This document shows, piece after piece, positions 1-6,336 of a DNA stretch of 64,000 bases (its first letter is position 1; each line of letters starts with the position of its first letter). The stretch is from RPQJ01 sp963706535 (GTDB lineage: Bacteria; Pseudomonadota; Gammaproteobacteria; Steroidobacterales; Steroidobacteraceae). A program made the translations under genes and the position numbers. The DNA is taken from assembly GCA_963706535.1 (NCBI GenBank), contig CAVPMU010000013.1, positions 17,847-81,846 on the forward strand. Direction: 5' to 3'. The notes beneath the pieces are model-generated. The model saw nothing but the letters and a program-made list of their open reading frames with translations, ran no database searches and was not told the DNA's origin.

Positions 1-75
1 TGGTTGACCCCGATTTTGACGCATGCTCTATTTGAGCCTCGTCTCGAGAGAACGCCGGCATCACCGAGGGCGAGC

Positions 76-665
76 ATGCTCACGTCTCTGCCGCTGCTGG
101 TCTGTATCGGCGCCGGCCTGATCGGCGGCGTGTTCTTTGCGTTCTCCAGCTTCGTCATGAAGGCGCTGGCCGAACTCCCGGCTGCTCATGGCATCGCCGC
201 GATGCAGCGAATCAACGTGGTCGTGCTCAATCCGCTTTTCCTCGGTGTGTTCATCGGCACCGCGGTGCTGTCCGCCATGTGCGTCATCGCCGGGTTCTTT
301 CCCTGGGGTACGGGTCGGTCGCTCCTGCTGCTCACGGCCGGCGTGATCTACCTCCTTGGGTCCTTTGGCGTCACCGTGGCGTTCAGCGTGCCGCGCAACG
401 AGCGTCTCGCCGGCATGGCGGCCGATACCATCCAGGCAAGGGAGTACTACCCGCTGGCCTCGTTCTGTCACAAGGTGCTCATCGCGCTGTACGAGAACGA
501 AACCACGTTCGCGGCCGCGATGTGCCGGAGACCACCGTCGTCATCGAGTACCTCGATCGCTACTTTGCCGGGAGGCGCCCGTTGATCCCGGCCGGCTTCG
601 ACGAGGCGAGGCCTTACTTTCCGTACTACCCGTTCCATGCCGACATTCCGGAGCGGTTTTGCTGA
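76..665 (+). pseudogene. DUF1772 membrane protein fused to glutathione S-transferase remnants
   Basis: An ATG at 76 follows a GAGGG-like ribosome site and opens a DUF1772-type protein with four hydrophobic segments and the family phrase FSSFVMKALAELP. After VPRNERLAG (about residue 120) the family's C-terminal helix is absent. The frame continues directly into the start of a glutathione S-transferase N-terminal domain (YYPLASFCHKVLIALYENE), then runs on to a stop at 585. The next recognisable GST piece, VPETTVVIEYLDRYFAG, lies in another frame from about 517 to 610 and ends at 665. The GST segment that should lie between them, and its whole C-terminal domain, are missing. I see two or more deletions joining two genes. 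The family assignments are from memory of the families; the absence of the missing parts is directly visible. Very unlikely to be functional. Confidence 0.75.
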
Positions 666-710
666 GTGCGCTGAGCCTCGGGCGTCTCGGGTGGTCCCCG
701 GGGAGATGAC

Positions 711-1565
711 ATGTCGCGCGCACGCATGATCGCCTTGACGTTGCTCGCCATGGTTGCATTTGCGTGCAATATCCTGCTGTGCCGTCTCGCACTGAAACAC
801 ACTGCCATCGACGCGGCGAGCTTTACCACCATCCGGCTCGCCTCGGGCGCAGCGATGCTCTGGCTGATCGTTCGGGTGAGTCACGGTGCGCCTGCCGGCA
901 GGGGCAATTGGCCGTCGGCACTTGCGCTGTTCGTCTATGCGGCAGGTTTCTCGTTCGCGTACGTCAGCCTGCCGGTGGCTACGGGTGCGCTACTGCTCTT
1001 CGGCGCCGTCCAGGCAACGATGATCGCCCATGGGTTCCGTGCGGGCGAACGCCTGCGCCTGCCGCAGCTCGTCGGCGTGGCGCTGGCCTTCGGGGGATTG
1101 GTCGGCCTGCTGTCACCCGGACTTTCCGCGCCGCCTCTGGCTGGATCCCTGTTGATGTTGAGCGCAGGGGTTGCCTGGGGCGTCTATTCCCTGCGCGGCA
1201 AGGGTACGGGCGATGCGACCAGGGTGACCGCCGGGAATTTCCTGCGCGCCGTTCCCATCGCGGCCGCATTGAGCGCGCTGTTGCTGGATCACGCCAGGCT
1301 GGATGGCGCCGGGGTGTGGTATGCGCTTGCGTCCGGCGCGCTTGCGTCCGGGGTGGGGTACGCCATCTGGTACACCGTACTGCCGGCGTTGCAGGCCACG
1401 AGCGCCGCAACGGTACAACTCTGCGTCCCAGTGCTGGCAGCCATCGGCGGCATCGTATTCCTCGATGAGTCGCTGACCCTGCGTCTGGTATTGTCGTCCG
1501 TGGCCGTACTCGGTGGAATCGCACTGGTGATCCTGGAGAAGAATGGCGGGGCGGGCGCCCGATAG
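711..1565 (+). CDS. EamA/DMT-family inner-membrane transporter
   Basis: This 284-residue protein has about ten hydrophobic segments in two repeats. Phrases such as TTIRLASGAAMLWL near residue 40 and a late FLDESLTLRLVLSSVAVLGGIALV are typical of the second EamA repeat of drug/metabolite exporters. The length is normal for the family (about 280-300). The substrate cannot be read from sequence; members export amino acids, nucleosides or other small molecules. The start follows GGGGAGATGAC, so the ribosome site is plausible. It is the only clearly intact transporter in a stretch of damaged genes. Confidence 0.85.
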   Translation: MSRARMIALTLLAMVAFACNILLCRLALKHTAIDAASFTTIRLASGAAMLWLIVRVSHGAPAGRGNWPSALALFVYAAGFSFAYVSLPVATGALLLFGAVQATMIAHGFRAGERLRLPQLVGVALAFGGLVGLLSPGLSAPPLAGSLLMLSAGVAWGVYSLRGKGTGDATRVTAGNFLRAVPIAAALSALLLDHARLDGAGVWYALASGALASGVGYAIWYTVLPALQATSAATVQLCVPVLAAIGGIVFLDESLTLRLVLSSVAVLGGIALVILEKNGGAGAR

Positions 1566-1631
1566 GGCACGTGGGCGGAGAATGGCAATGGCGCCCGGAT
1601 TCGTGTGTTGTGATGCAGAGGTCGTCGCGCA

Positions 1632-1919
1632 GTGGATTTCAGCGGAAAGGTCTCGGTAGAAAAGAACGGGCGCAGTGGCTCCGTGCACGTGGCGATTGAT
1701 GGCCGCCGCCTGCGGTTCTACTGGGAGTACGGCGGCGGCGACCGCATCGCCATGTTGGCCGTGCCGACCGAAGCGGAATGGAGCGTGCTCGACCCCCGCC
1801 GGGAATTCGGACGTGGTTCTTTCCTGGCCGGACTGGCCCGGGAAATCGCCCGCCACGAGTGCCCGCATGCGACCATCGAGATCGCGCCCGAGGCAGTGTA
1901 TTTTCTCGAACCCTCGTGA
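1632..1919 (+). CDS. small protein of unknown function
   Basis: This 95-residue reading frame uses a GTG start. I do not recognise the family. It has no signal peptide or membrane segment and reads as a compact beta-rich soluble protein with alternating charged and hydrophobic residues (for example VHVAIDGRRLRFYWEYGGGD). It ends 24 bases before the DUF3144 gene on the same strand, so the two may share a transcript. Codon use matches the neighbours, which favours a real gene, but there is no independent support. Confidence 0.5.
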   Translation: MDFSGKVSVEKNGRSGSVHVAIDGRRLRFYWEYGGGDRIAMLAVPTEAEWSVLDPRREFGRGSFLAGLAREIARHECPHATIEIAPEAVYFLEPS

Positions 1920-1943
1920 CCTTGCGAACCTTGCCGGAGCATC

Positions 1944-2237
1944 ATGCCCAACGACACCGATGCGGATTTCTTCAAGCGCGCCGACGCCATCATCGACGTC
2001 GCGAACCAGCAACTCGCCGAGTCTACCCGCGGCAAGGTCAGCGCTTCGTGCATGTACGCCACGGCGCGATTCAACGCCTGGGTGAGTGCCTGCAGTTTCG
2101 ACACCGGGGAGGACATGGAGGCTGCCCGGCAGGAGGCGATCGACTACTTCACGGAGCAGTACCGGACCATGCTTACCGAGAACCTCGACGAGTACATCAA
2201 GAATTTTGGCAAGTACATGCGGCCGGGCGAGGCCTGA
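1944..2237 (+). CDS. DUF3144 family protein
   Basis: This 97-residue soluble protein matches what I know of DUF3144: an N-terminal helix DADFFKRADAIIDVANQ, the phrase RGKVSASCMYATARFNAWV, and a C-terminal block AIDYFTEQYRTMLTENLDEY. The family is small and widespread in Proteobacteria and has no assigned function. Its length is normal and it appears intact. It sits just upstream of the damaged DUF1697 gene. Confidence 0.85.
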   Translation: MPNDTDADFFKRADAIIDVANQQLAESTRGKVSASCMYATARFNAWVSACSFDTGEDMEAARQEAIDYFTEQYRTMLTENLDEYIKNFGKYMRPGEA

Positions 2238-2259
2238 GCGGTCGCAGGGGATCGAGTCC

Positions 2260-2712
2260 ATGCCCACGTTCGTGGCGCTGCTGCGCGGCGTCAACGTCGG
2301 CAAGGCCAGGCGCGTCCCGATGGCGAACCTGCGCTCCCTGCTGGGCGCGATGGGCCATACCGGCGTGGCGACGCTGCGCAACAGCGGCAATGCGGTCTTC
2401 CACGCGTCGCGGCGAGCGCCGGCGAGGCACGCAACGGATCACTCTCGGCTGCTGGTGGCATTCACGCAGGACGCGCGCGCGTTGCAGGGCCTTGCGGGCA
2501 TCGGTTCGCTCGTCACGCCTCCCGAGCAATTCGTCGTCGGCAGGAACGCAGCCTACCTGCACTGCCCGCAGGGCATACTGGGAAGCAAGGCGGGGGAAGC
2601 GCTGCTCGGCAAGGCCGGCAAGGCAGCCACGACGCGGAACTGGGCGACCACGCTCAAGCTCGGCGCCCTGGTGCTGAGCGACAGGGACCAGCGATGGGAG
2701 GTGAAAGCATGA
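2260..2712 (+). pseudogene. DUF1697 family protein with internal deletion
   Basis: The ATG at 2260 opens MPTFVALLRGVNVGKARRVP, a standard DUF1697 start, and the frame ends with the family block TTRNWATTLKLGALV. The protein is 150 residues, against roughly 175-180 for relatives. The stretch that should follow GNAVFHA...RHATD, covering the middle helix-strand segment before the HSRLLVAF strand, is missing: about 35-40 residues. The frame is preserved, so a shortened product could still be made, but a core part of the fold is gone. The gap is judged against remembered family sequence, not an alignment. Confidence 0.7.
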
Positions 2713-2907
2713 TGAACTACTGGGCGGTCTTGCTCGCGGCCGTATCGAGCTTCCTGTTCTCGCTGATCGCCGCCTGGGTTTTCGCCCGGCTGCTTCGGCA
2801 TCAACTGCCAGTTCGCGCAACGCAGCTTCAAGCTGTGGCCGGTGGACGGCGGCTACCACGTCGCGCAATTCGCCTTGTTCGGACTCGTCTTGGGGATGCT
2901 CGGTTGA
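2709..2907 (+). pseudogene. DUF1761-like membrane protein remnant
   Basis: An ATG at 2709, overlapping the end of the DUF1697 gene, opens MMNYWAVLLAAVSSFLFSLI, like the first membrane helix of DUF1761 proteins. The frame then loses sense. One base out of register, from about 2803 to the TGA at 2905-2907, a second piece reads SFKLWPVDGGYHVAQFALFG and LVLGMLG, like the last helix of the same family. The two central helices are absent. I infer one large internal deletion that also shifted the frame. The identification is moderate because only about 65 residues remain. Confidence 0.5.
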
Positions 2908-3742
2908 GGCGACTCGCAGCGGTCGTGCTGTCGATCGGACTCGCGCTGCCGTGCCCCGCCAGCGAGCCGGACGGGGCCCAGGCGAGTGTCTGGCAGGAAC
3001 GTGCGGACTGGGCGCAATACTTCAAGGAAGCAGGCGTCGAGGGCACCATCGTGGTGGTCGACGAGCGTGCTGGCGCCGTGGCGCGGTGGGTGCACGCGGA
3101 GAGCAGGGCGCGCCAGCGCTTCCTGCCTGCGTCCACCTTCAAGGTGCCGCACGCGCTGTTGCGCTCGACGCCGGCGTGGTCCGCGACGAGTTCCAGGTGT
3201 TCCGCTGGGACGGGGTGCAGCGCGACATCGAGTCCTGGAACGGCGACCAGAACCTGCGCTCCTCGATGCGCAATTCCGTCGTCTGGGTTTACCAGCGGAT
3301 CGCGCGGGAGATCGGCGAGGAGCGCGAACGGCGCTATCTGGAGAGCATCGGCTACGGCAACACCGATCCCTCCGGCGGCATCGACCGATTCTGGCTGGAA
3401 GGCAAGCTCGGGATTTCGGCGCAGGAGCAGGTGGCGTTCCTGCAGCGTCTCTACCGGAACGACCTGCCGTTCCGGGTCGAGCACCAGCGACTGGTCAAGG
3501 ACGTGATGATCGTCGAAGCCGGCCGCGACTGGGTCCTGCGTGCGAAGACGGGATGGCAGGCACGCCTCGACCCACAGGTCGGCTGGTGGGTCGGGTGGGT
3601 GGAGCGACCGGCCGGTCCGGTATTCTTCGCGCTCAACATCGCCATGCCCAACGGGGGCGCGGACCTGCCGAAACGCGAAGGCATCGCCCGTGCGGTCCTG
3701 CGCTCCATCGACGCCTTGCCGACCGACCAATCGGCACCCTGA
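2904..3742 (+). pseudogene. class D (OXA-type) beta-lactamase, frameshifted
   Basis: A TTG at 2904 opens a signal peptide (RRLAAVVLSIGLALPCPAS). The mature part carries all the class D landmarks: the active-site PASTFK (Ser and carbamylated Lys), the SVV of NSVVW, YGN, FWLEG and KTGW. These motifs are split between two frames. Around 3159-3161 the text reads HALL, where relatives read HAL-F-ALDAG, which fits loss of one base in a TTC or TTT codon. After this point the frame beginning at 2951 carries the rest. With the base restored the enzyme would be about 279 residues, a normal length. Without it no active enzyme is made. Either recent inactivation or a base-calling error. Confidence 0.88.
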
Positions 3743-3754
3743 AAGGTAAGGATC

Positions 3755-4222
3755 GTGGGAAATCATACGGCTGAGGTGCTCTGGCTCCGGGGCGACCAGG
3801 ACTTCCACGACAAGCGCTACAGCCGGCGGCACACGCTGCGCTTCGATGGTGGTATCGAGGTACCAGGCTCGTCGTCACCGCACGTGGCGCCGCTGCCGAT
3901 GTCCGAGGCGGCCGCGGTCGATCCGGAGGAGGCGTTCGTCTCGTCGCTCGCGAGCTGCCACATGCTGTGGTTCCTGTCGATCGCGGCGGCGCGCAAGTAC
4001 CGGGTCGACCGGTATTTCGACTCGGCAGTCGGAGTCATGGGGAAGAACGCCGAAGGTCGCATGGCAATCACCGTGGTGACGCTGAGGCCACAAGTGGTCT
4101 TTTCGGGAGGTCACGTCCCGACGCGCGAGCAGGTCGAGCGCCTGCACCACCTCGCGCACGAGGAGTGCTACATCGCGAACTCCGTGCGCACCGAGGTACG
4201 TTGCGAGCCGGTATTCGAGTGA
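3755..4222 (+). CDS. OsmC-family peroxide reductase-like protein
   Basis: A GTG start opens a 155-residue OsmC-type protein. The two conserved cysteine contexts are present: SSLASCHMLWFL near residue 68 and HEECYIANSV near residue 137, with the usual proline/glutamate segment VDPEEAFV before the first. Members are cytoplasmic, thiol-dependent organic hydroperoxide reductases. Which branch this is (OsmC, Ohr or YhfA-like) I cannot tell. It lies 12 bases after the beta-lactamase remnant and 11 bases before a VOC gene on the same strand, so it may be part of a small operon. Confidence 0.85.
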   Translation: MGNHTAEVLWLRGDQDFHDKRYSRRHTLRFDGGIEVPGSSSPHVAPLPMSEAAAVDPEEAFVSSLASCHMLWFLSIAAARKYRVDRYFDSAVGVMGKNAEGRMAITVVTLRPQVVFSGGHVPTREQVERLHHLAHEECYIANSVRTEVRCEPVFE

Positions 4223-4233
4223 CGGGAGGGCAC

Positions 4234-4614
4234 ATGCACAAGAGCAAGCTGGCCGGATTCATCATCGACTGCCAGACGGATGATCTCAGTGAGGCCGCCG
4301 GCTTCTGGAGCCAGGCGCTCGGCATGGAGATGCGTGCGCTGCCGGCCGAGGAGGGTGAGAAATACGTGCGTCTGGAGGACCCGTCCGGCGAACTGCACAT
4401 CGAGGTGCAGAAGGTCGGCCACCCGAGCCGCGTGCACCTCGACATCGAGACCGACGACATCGAGGCCGAGGTGCGGCGGCTCGAGGCGCTGGGTGCGCGC
4501 CGCGTGCAGCAGGTTCACACCTGGTGGGTGATGGAAGCCCCGACCGGTCAGCGTTTCTGCGTCGTGCGGCAGAGCTCGCCGCACTTCACTGAGCGGGCCC
4601 GGGAGTGGACGTGA
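4234..4614 (+). CDS. VOC-superfamily (glyoxalase-like) protein
   Basis: This 126-residue protein carries the beta-alpha-beta-beta-beta pattern of the vicinal oxygen chelate fold. Opening strand KLAGFIIDCQTDDLSEAAGFW, the helix-strand LHIEVQKV, then VHLDIETDDIEAEVRRLEALGA and the closing GQRFCVVR are typical of the glyoxalase_6 type. Substrate unknown. The ATG at 4234 follows GGGAGGGC, a good ribosome site. Its last 29 bases overlap the end of the convergent sorbosone dehydrogenase-like gene. Confidence 0.85.
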   Translation: MHKSKLAGFIIDCQTDDLSEAAGFWSQALGMEMRALPAEEGEKYVRLEDPSGELHIEVQKVGHPSRVHLDIETDDIEAEVRRLEALGARRVQQVHTWWVMEAPTGQRFCVVRQSSPHFTERAREWT

Positions 4615-5803
4615 GCACCCGGTAGATCACGCCCGCGTAATCGTCCGATACGTACACCGCGCCGTCCGGTCCCTCGGTGACCCAGGCGGGCCGGCCGATG
4701 ATGCCGTCGGGCCCGAGGAACCCGCTCAGGAAGTCGCGCTCGACGATCGTGCCGTCCGGTTGCCACTGCAGCGCCACCACCTTGTAGCCATCGGGCGTCC
4801 TGCGGTTCCAGGAACCGTGCAGCGCCACGAGCGCCGTGCGTTCGTATCCCGGTGGCAGGTTGGCCGAGCGCAGGAAGTGGATGCCGAGCGGCGCGTTGTG
4901 GGGGCGAAACTCGTGGGCCGGGGCGATCGCCGGGATCGACTCGTCGTAACCGTCACCCAGCTCGGGATCGGGCACGCCGTTGCCATTGATGAACGGCCAG
5001 CCGTAGAAGCCGCCCCGCTCGATGCGGTTCAGTTCGTCGGGCGGAAAATCGTCACCCAGCAGGTCGCGACCGTTCTCCGTGGCGTACAGGCCGCCGTCCC
5101 AGGGCGCCCAGTCGAACCCCACGCTGTTGCGCAGACCAGTCGCGACGATTTCGGCGCCCGAGCCGTCGGGGCGCAGCCGCATGATCGTCGCCCGCCGCTG
5201 GTCCTTCTCGATGCAGACATTGCACGTCGAGCCCTGCGACAGGTAGAGCCACCCGTCCGGACCAGATGCGATCGTGCGGGTCTGGTGGAATCCGTCCGAC
5301 GTCAGACCCGTCAACACGTGGGAGTAGGGCCCGGTGGCCTTGCCTTCGGCCGCGTCGAAGCTCGCGCGCCCGATCGCAGTGCGCTCGGCGACGTAGAGCC
5401 AGCCGTCGCGCAGCGCGAGCCCGTGTGGCCCGTCGAGTCCCTCGAACAGCACGCGGTGGCCGTCGGGCCGGCCGTCCGAATTGCGGTCGCGCTCGAGCAG
5501 GGACACGATGCCGCCGCGCGTGCGTGACACGATCAGGTCGCCGGCCGGCGTGAAAATGATCACGCGAGCGAGGGGAACTTCCGTGGAATAGGCGTGCACG
5601 GCCAGGCCCGACGGCACCCTGAGCTGCATCGCGACACGGGTCGCCGTGGGCGCCTCGATGCCACGGCCGAGCAGGAAGCCGAGCATCACGCGTTTGTCGG
5701 AGACGGTAATCGGTCCCCACCACACGAAGGCGGCGAGGGCGGCCAGCAGGACGACGACGGCAATGGCGATGCCGGCGGCGATGCGTCGGGCTCGGGTCGG
5801 CAT
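4586..5803 (-). CDS. PQQ-type sorbosone/glucose dehydrogenase-like beta-propeller protein
   Basis: This 405-residue protein has an N-terminal membrane helix or uncleaved signal anchor (IAIAVVVLLAALAAFVWW), then a six-bladed propeller typical of the L-sorbosone dehydrogenase/GSDH family. Family phrases include GLDGPHGLALRDGWLYVA, SGPDGWLYLSQGSTCNVC, TGLRNSVGFDWAP, ATENGRDLLGDD, ERGGFYGWPF and HGSWNR. Members oxidise sugars in the periplasm with pyrroloquinoline quinone, but many homologues lack a proven substrate and no PQQ synthesis genes are visible here. Transcribed away from the phosphatase gene at 5837, with only 33 bases between the two starts. Confidence 0.85.
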   Translation of the reverse strand: MPTRARRIAAGIAIAVVVLLAALAAFVWWGPITVSDKRVMLGFLLGRGIEAPTATRVAMQLRVPSGLAVHAYSTEVPLARVIIFTPAGDLIVSRTRGGIVSLLERDRNSDGRPDGHRVLFEGLDGPHGLALRDGWLYVAERTAIGRASFDAAEGKATGPYSHVLTGLTSDGFHQTRTIASGPDGWLYLSQGSTCNVCIEKDQRRATIMRLRPDGSGAEIVATGLRNSVGFDWAPWDGGLYATENGRDLLGDDFPPDELNRIERGGFYGWPFINGNGVPDPELGDGYDESIPAIAPAHEFRPHNAPLGIHFLRSANLPPGYERTALVALHGSWNRRTPDGYKVVALQWQPDGTIVERDFLSGFLGPDGIIGRPAWVTEGPDGAVYVSDDYAGVIYRVLTSTPGPAQ

Positions 5804-5836
5804 CAGTCGCGCTCCCTGGCGCTACAATGTACGCGC

Positions 5837-6319
5837 ATGAAAATACTGTTCGTGTGCATGGGAAACATCTGTCGATCGCCCACGGCCGAGGGCGTCTTCC
5901 GCGAGCTCGTCCGTGCGCGGGCCCCGGGCCTCGACCTCGAGATCGACTCGGCCGGGACGCACGATTACCACGTCGGCGCCCCGCCTGATGCCCGCGCGAT
6001 CGCAGCGGCGCGCCGCCGCGGGATCGATCTCGCACACCTGCGTGCGCGAATGGTCGAGGCGCACGATTTCGAGCGCTTCGACCTGATCGTGGCCATGGAC
6101 AGGCTGAATCGCGAGATCCTGCTCGACCGCAGTCCACCGCAGTACCGGGAGCGCATCCGGTTGTTCACCGAGTTCGCACCTGCGAGCAACGTCGAGAACG
6201 TCCCAGACCCCTACTACGGCGGGCCAACCGGCTTCGAGCACGTGCTCGACCTCGTCGAGGAAGCCGCAGCGGGCTTGCTGGACGAGGTGCTGGCCCGGAC
6301 CGAACCCCGGCGCCGCTAG
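5837..6319 (+). CDS. low-molecular-weight protein-tyrosine phosphatase
   Basis: This 160-residue protein opens with MKILFVCMGNICRSP, so the catalytic CX5RS loop lies at residues 7-14. The general acid motif DPYYGG is near residue 125. The length is standard for this family. It removes phosphate from tyrosine in cytoplasmic or capsule-regulating proteins, but no exopolysaccharide genes or tyrosine kinase are nearby, so the target is unknown. The start at 5837 was chosen because the catalytic loop must sit at the N-terminus. Confidence 0.92.
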   Translation: MKILFVCMGNICRSPTAEGVFRELVRARAPGLDLEIDSAGTHDYHVGAPPDARAIAAARRRGIDLAHLRARMVEAHDFERFDLIVAMDRLNREILLDRSPPQYRERIRLFTEFAPASNVENVPDPYYGGPTGFEHVLDLVEEAAAGLLDEVLARTEPRRR

Positions 6320-6329
6320 AGCGCCGGGG
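6305..6329. terminator. GC hairpin between convergent genes, possible bidirectional terminator
   Basis: A perfect 9-bp stem (CCCCGGCGC / GCGCCGGGG) with a 7-base loop spans the stop codon of the phosphatase gene and lies just beyond the rne stop on the other strand. There is no T tract on either side, so intrinsic termination is doubtful. The position between convergent genes is the main support. Confidence 0.35.
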
Positions 6330-6336
6330 CACGGAT

